Source of the DNA: Eretmocerus hayati
Lineage: Eukaryota; Arthropoda; Insecta; Hymenoptera; Aphelinidae
Assembly: GCA_029851415.1 (NCBI GenBank)
Contig: CM056741.1
Coordinates: 147,734,522-147,798,521, forward strand
Length of the DNA: 64,000 nucleotides
Direction: 5' to 3'
A program made the position numbers and the translations under genes. Positions 59,665 through 64,000 of this stretch are shown here, in pieces. The notes beneath the pieces were generated by a model. It worked only from the letters and a program-made list of their open reading frames with translations. It searched no databases and had not been told where the DNA came from. Within the stretch, counting starts at the first letter, position 1, and each line of letters begins with the position of its first letter.

Positions 59665-59790
59665 TTCGGGGTAGTCGCCGGTAGGGAATGGGCGACCGGG
59701 GCGCGGAGCGGGGTCCAGGGGCGGGAGCCCCTGGTGGGGTGCAGGGGGCAAAGCCCCCGCCGGGGGTTCGGGGGCGGAGCCCCCCGACTG
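59665..59790. repeat. GC island with three regularly spaced hairpins
   Basis: In an AT-rich setting, about 125 bases are strongly GC-rich. CCAGGGGC-GGGA-GCCCCTGG (59715-59734), GCAGGGGGC-AA-AGCCCCCGC (59741-59760) and CGGGGGC-GGA-GCCCCCCG (about 59769-59786) follow at about 27-base steps. Such GGGGC-GGA-GCCCC hairpins are common in GC-rich bacterial genomes; here they belong to the interior of the 3-kb element. Frames read from them (Pro/Gly/Arg rich) are not credible proteins. Confidence 0.7.
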
Positions 59791-60312
59791 AAATAAAATT
59801 CTGAAGAATGTATCAAAAAATACCTTTTGCTCATATCGCGTATTACCTCGTTGCTCAAAAATATCGCCGAATTTCAAAAGATTCAATTTTGATAATTCAT
59901 ACAACTATGTATAATGATGATCAATCATCTGAATACATTTGAAAAGGTGGCTTTTGAATGGATAAATATATATCTCTATTCAGTGAGAGTATTTTTCAAG
60001 TAAAGATGAAAATATAAAATGATGAGTTATCGAAGGGTTGGAATCCACCTACTAGAAACAGATTGACATGCAAGGTTGACTCATTTAATTTTTTTCTAAG
60101 TTTCCAATTCGCTATGAAAATTTCGATGAATCCATTTTTGCACAGATTTCACTTTCTCACTGTGTTTTGTCAAACATAGTGAGAAAGTTACTTTCTCGCA
60201 CACTTAGCCGTGCGAGAATGACTTTCTGCATTTCTTTCGGCATGGGTACCTTGCATAGAAAGGAGACTTTCTGCACAGTTTTACGAACAGCGTTGCATAA
60301 AGAAATTTATTT

Positions 60313-60381
60313 GGCCGGGGATCGAACCTGGGCCGACAAAATGAGAGGCGGATACGCTAACCACTAGGCTACCGCAGCACC
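60313..60381 (-). tRNA. tRNA-like sequence in right TIR (not a functional tRNA)
   Basis: Mirror copy of 58369-58440 with better preserved boxes: TAGCCTAGTGG and GGTTCGATCCC (box B at 60318-60328 on minus), plus CTAGTGGTTAGCG as in tRNA-Glu. Anticodon arm is again unpaired. Faces inward. Confidence 0.65.
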
Positions 60382-60700
60382 TACTATATTTATATCAGAA
60401 GACGTATATAAATCGCGGCCTCCGGGGGGGGCTTGAGATTTGGGTTATGGGACCCAGTATTTAGAAGTAATTACTTGCGGCATGTTATCAGATAACATGC
60501 TACGAGTGATTAATATCATTTTTGCACGCTGCAAATAGTATGGAATGTTTTTTAGCGCGGACTCGCGGCTTTACACGAGCGCGAGCAGACGACTCCCATA
60601 TATAGGTATATCCTGCTGTCTCAGTACGGCTGCCATATTGGCTCGGGAGAGGGGAGCTGTAGGGAGAGAAGGCATCAACCATGTTTCCTATTCGTGCCAC

Positions 60701-61038
60701 TGACAAGGGGAGGACCAGACCTTTGGATCACGAATCTTGTCCAAAATTTTTTTACAGTTTTGTATTACCTAGAATATGAAGAATCCAGAATAACTCCGTC
60801 AAATGGGCCTCCTGTTCAAAGTTACAGCTCATGACATTAACATTGCCCATATAGGCCCATGTTAAAAAGTTATATATATATAGGTATACTGGCAACGCTA
60901 ACATTTTTGCTTGTAGCTCTGGACAGAAGGCCCATTTGACAGAGTTACTCTGGATTCTTCATATTCTAGGCGACACAAAAGTGTAAAAAAAAATTTGGAA
61001 AGGATTGGTGATCCAAAGGTCAGGTTCTCCCCTTGTGA
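60701..61038. mobile_element. TGA-flanked foldback MITE, copy 3
   Basis: The element spans 60704-61035 (332 bp), begins CAAGGGGAGGACCAGACC and ends with the inverse of CAAGGGGAGAACCTGACC; TGA flanks both sides. It interrupts the right TIR of the 3-kb element, and the left TIR at 58040-58050 gives the uninterrupted sequence with a single TCA (inverse TGA). The centre (60848-60900) is shared with copy 1. Confidence 0.9.
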
Positions 61039-61073
61039 ATCGGCAGACCTTCTTATAGGATCGTGGTAAGCGC

Positions 61074-61445
61074 TGTCCGCAAGGAGGATCTTCAGTTGAT
61101 CCTGGGAGACATACGCATTCCCCGGCCCCTGTCGTCTGGCAAGGGAGATCTTAGTATTTCGGGAGCACACGACAACTCCCCCGCCCTCAGTCTTTAGTCC
61201 CAGCATCCATGTGTGCACTTTTACCACTTTAGGGTTCCCGCTTCTTCGCAAGCCCCTTGTACCTGTCATCTTTTTTCTACTCTCCGTCCCTTCCTTCCTT
61301 CTTCTGGGAATATAACCTCCGGGTTGGCGCTCTCAGGGAGAGTTTCAGTCGGTAGGTGCCCGAGTTTTCTCGGGTGAATCCGATACTACCCACACTCTTG
61401 TGGGCGTTTATGAAGATTTCCCCTTCCCGGCCTACCAAAAAATAA
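61074..61445. repeat. Dispersed repeat, inverse of 35075-35545
   Basis: Matches 35090-35540 in inverse orientation through CTCCCCCGCCCTCAG, AAGGAAGGAAGGGAC (inverse) and CCTTCCCGGCCTACC, up to the A-rich/T-rich run at about 61438-61452. Confidence 0.6.
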
Positions 61446-62000
61446 AAAAAAAGCACGAAAGCAGTCGACTCGGAGCTCGAGTCCAACTCACTGGCTAGTC
61501 TTGGGAGCTCCAAGCCTCTCTTTTGACTCATCTCTACTCTAGGAGCTCTAGAGCCGTGATGGGTCTTCCCTGGGAGCACAAGCGGAGTAACGTGATCCAG
61601 GAGCTCCGGATGCCGTCCCACTCGGGTCGTCTCGTCTTGGGAGCCCAAAGATGCGAATGACCGTATAGAATATCATCTGCGTAACCCGTCCGTGTAACTA
61701 GACTAGGGTGAAGGCAATTGTTGGGCGCGCCACCAAATGTCTTCGGCAGGAGTCCACTGTCAGATCAATTCACTATTCGGTCGATGTGCTGTTCACCACT
61801 AGGAGCTCTTGTGGTGAACAGCCCAGCCTCTCATAATTATCCCGTTTATGTATATTCAATTAACATGTATTACACACACCGGTTTTCAGGGTTACCGCAG
61901 TCCATGTAAACTTTGTTTGTAAAGAGCCAATATACCTCTGTTGTGATTGATCATATCATTGTTTAGTTTCAAATATGGGCTATTTCGGAGCATTTCGACG
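61446..62000 (-). other. Possible LTR-retrotransposon 5' region
   Basis: On minus, ...AAGACATTTGGTGGCGCGCCCAAC (complement of about 61717-61740) looks like an LTR end followed by a tRNA primer-binding site (TGGCGCGCCCAAC). Downstream a frame of 123 residues (61277-61648) runs into the dispersed repeat. A perfect 12-bp hairpin GCTGTTCACCAC/GTGGTGAACAGC (61788-61822) lies in the would-be LTR. No second LTR or protease/RT is present, so this is tentative. Confidence 0.25.
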
Positions 62001-62103
62001 AATTCCTGTACCAGGGGGGTCTGGAAAAAATCCATATAAATTCTTTCCCGTTAGTGCTATATTAATATAGTACAAAAAATTTTTTTTTGGATTTTTCCTA
62101 AGG

Positions 62104-62845
62104 CCTCGATTATATATAAATGATTCCGTGAAAATCATCTTTTATTTTCTTTCTCAAAGAGCTATTTTTTTGGAAGATTCAAAACTACATTTCCCCATGT
62201 AAAAAGTTGTGTTCTCCACGAATTAAATATTTTCACTCTGCATTTTTGGGTTTTAAGCTGTTTTCTGGGCATGATTCCGATTTCAATGGCAGAACACCTC
62301 AATTTTCTGCGCATGCGCGAGATTTTAAGATTTCGAAACCAATTATTCTGAAAAGCTGAGGAAATTTCTTTCATAATGACTAGTTGCTGAGCTTGAATCC
62401 GTTGTTAAACCAAAGTTACGGTGACTTTTGACAGCTACCAGAAAGCAGCTTGGTGTGAGGCCCTTTAATCGCTTCAGTCATTGCCGAAAAGCCTTCATGT
62501 TTTCGCTTAAATCGTTCATCATTCGGGCGCTGCAACTCCGCTTGTAGTTGATAAAATTGAACTCAACAAGAGATCTTTTTCATGGAAATTCTCTCAGCTT
62601 CTAAAAAAAATTGGTTTTGGAATTGTAAAATCTCGTGCATGCGCGGAAATTGAGGTTTTCTGTCATTGAAATTCAAAAAGCGCCCAAGAAACAGCTGAAA
62701 ACCCAAAAGTGCAGAATTAAAATGTTACATTTATTACGAGAACACAACCTTCTACATGAAAAGTTGTACTTTTAAATCTTCCAAAAAATAGCTTTTTGAG
62801 AGAAAAAAGATGATTTTCACGGAACCATCCATGTATAATCGAGGT
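62104..62845. mobile_element. 742-bp foldback element
   Basis: Arms of about 305-320 bases: CCTCGATTATA from 62104 and its inverse ending at 62845, both running through GTGAAAATCATCTTTT, TTTTTGGAAGATT and CGCATGC. Divergence is moderate. Tips and target duplication are not sharp. Confidence 0.75.
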
Positions 62846-64000
62846 TCTATGAGAACCAGCACTCCAAAATGGTTTTTGATAGGTTTTTTGCTCACCTTCC
62901 AGATGCGCTGAACCGCGTCCCTCTATCTAACGTTATTTTTGAGCTATAACGATTTGAGTGTGAAAAAGTTACGAAAATTTTGCAAAAAAAGTTGAAAATA
63001 TAATTTTGATTCGTGTACCAGAGTCCGGAAAAAATTTTGCAATTTCTTTCATAGTGACAGATGGTCTTATTTTAACTCATAGAATCGAAAAAAATCACTC
63101 AAAAAGAAATCTGCAATCCTACCTCCGACCATATATCGTTTTCTCGTGGAATTACTCATATAGAACAATAATGACCATAAAACGGTCAACTTTTAGCTAC
63201 TCGTCTCAAAATTGTCCATTCTATGGAAATTACTGTTAACATTCGAACGAGTCTCTATCAGGGAGTGAATGGGAAGTTGTATGTTTAAATATATTATTTA
63301 TTCATCTTTTCTGAATGATTTAATCCGCTAACCTGAAGTGTCACGTAGCTCAATGGCATTCTTCGATTGGTATTGCAGTGATCCTGAAAACTGTTGACGG
63401 TAGTAAACATTATATCTAAACGAAAAATTCTGCATGAGCGAATCCTCGGAATGCTATTCGTCCCAAAGCAGATACGTCATTTTCAATTCCATTACTAAGT
63501 TGTAACGAGCTCAAAATTCTAGAAGTGAGATAGACAGTTATGATAGGACATCAAATTTGGGAAGTTTCTGAATTCTTGGTGTGATATGGCTTGTTTCTTT
63601 TAGTGTTGAGATCATTTGGATGCGGGCTAGGGTATCGACATGATTCATGCGATAAAATGACCATCCAACTAGGGCACTCCCCAGCTCTAAAATAGCGATC
63701 TCGGCGCCATCCTGCGGTCAAATTGGTTCATTATAAATGTAAAATCAACCAAACTTCTTGGGATTGTATCATATTGCTTTATTTTTTAAAATTTTCCGTT
63801 GAGGAAATTGAACGGATTCGTGTGACCCTGAGAAAATCACATGTGGCCGGAATGCCTTGTAATTTGTTAGTAATGAACAGTTCGAGAATGTTTAATAATT
63901 ATTGTCATCGTTTTTCCATTTTTCCCAATTCTGGCCTCTCTATATCACACAATGTCATGAAAATTGATCTAGCCGGTGAATTTGAGTTCCAGACACTACT
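62846..64000. other. No recognised feature
   Basis: AT-rich, with a 77-residue frame of no resemblance at 63006-63239. Confidence 0.35.

Larger units (their letters stand above)
58007..61073. mobile_element. 3-kb element with long TIRs that contain tRNA-like sequences
   Basis: The element spans 58015-61065. Terminal inverted repeats of about 425 bases begin CACGATCCTATAAGAAGG and run without large gaps to just past the tRNA-like sequence (58015-58441; 60308-61065 once the nested MITE is set aside), with roughly one difference in 13 bases by eye. GTAAGCGC flanks both ends (58007-58014, 61066-61073): an 8-bp duplication, supported by the 276-bp tandem repeat continuing across. Each arm also has a GCATGTTATC palindrome and a C- or G-run. 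The interior has no transposase. Probably a non-autonomous hAT-like element; the superfamily is inferred from duplication length only. Confidence 0.85.

Noticed and set aside
59578..59904. Pro/Gly/Arg-rich frames on both strands
   Set aside because: Read from the GC hairpin triplet; present in several frames, not protein-like.

Overview
The window looks like arthropod, most likely insect, nuclear DNA (a parasitoid hymenopteran would fit, but that is a guess). Support: one clean exon of a Wnt10-family gene with canonical splice sites on the minus strand (2969-3222), an R1-clade and two CR1/L2-like LINE fragments, a hAT-type transposase remnant, a 5S-rRNA-derived fragment, tRNA-derived sequence, and no operon-like organisation. 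Almost all of the 64 kb is non-coding. Apart from the Wnt10 exon I find no intact host gene; most longer open frames come from repeats, palindromes or antisense of real coding.

Layout. 1-9.6 kb: a small foldback element with an 8-bp target duplication (237-446), a periodic E-box array (541-940), a compound repeat, the Wnt10 exon and long featureless sequence with one GC-rich CTG-repeat segment. 9.6-22.6 kb: first copy of a CTAGT-ending repeat family with GGCTG minisatellites and a nested TGA-flanked foldback MITE; further foldback elements at 16.2-17.2 kb; a broken hAT transposase; a 2.5-kb foldback element (19045-21573); a CTCGATCACGAG minisatellite. 22.6-32.6 kb: mostly unrecognised, with a CpG- and trinucleotide-rich stretch near 28.4-29.6 kb. 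32.6-37.2 kb: a long second copy of the CTAGT family, stuffed with minisatellites and nested hairpins. 38.4-39.0 kb: a near-perfect 573-bp palindrome. 40.1-45.1 kb: LINE graveyard (R1-like on minus, two CR1/L2-like on plus). 45.9-48.9 kb: another foldback, then an inverted third copy of the CTAGT family carrying a 1.1-kb hAT-like foldback. 50.3 kb: 5S-like sequence. 57.3-61.1 kb: a 276-bp tandem repeat interrupted by a 3-kb element whose long terminal inverted repeats each contain an inward-facing tRNA-like sequence and whose right arm holds a third TGA-flanked MITE. 62.1-62.8 kb: one more foldback.

The dominant signal is the unusual density of long inverted repeats: at least fifteen, from about 170 bp to 3 kb, several nested. 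Because some repeats occur twice in the window, insertion sites can be compared with empty sites; this fixes the ends and target duplications of several elements without any database. The best candidates for something undescribed are the TGA-flanked foldback family, the tRNA-in-TIR element at 58015-61065, the TCTGG/CCAGA hairpin-rich foldback at 19045-21573, and the Z-DNA-like palindrome at 38416-38988. No genes in the window act together as a pathway; the interplay is between transposable elements inserted into each other around an expanded developmental-gene locus.
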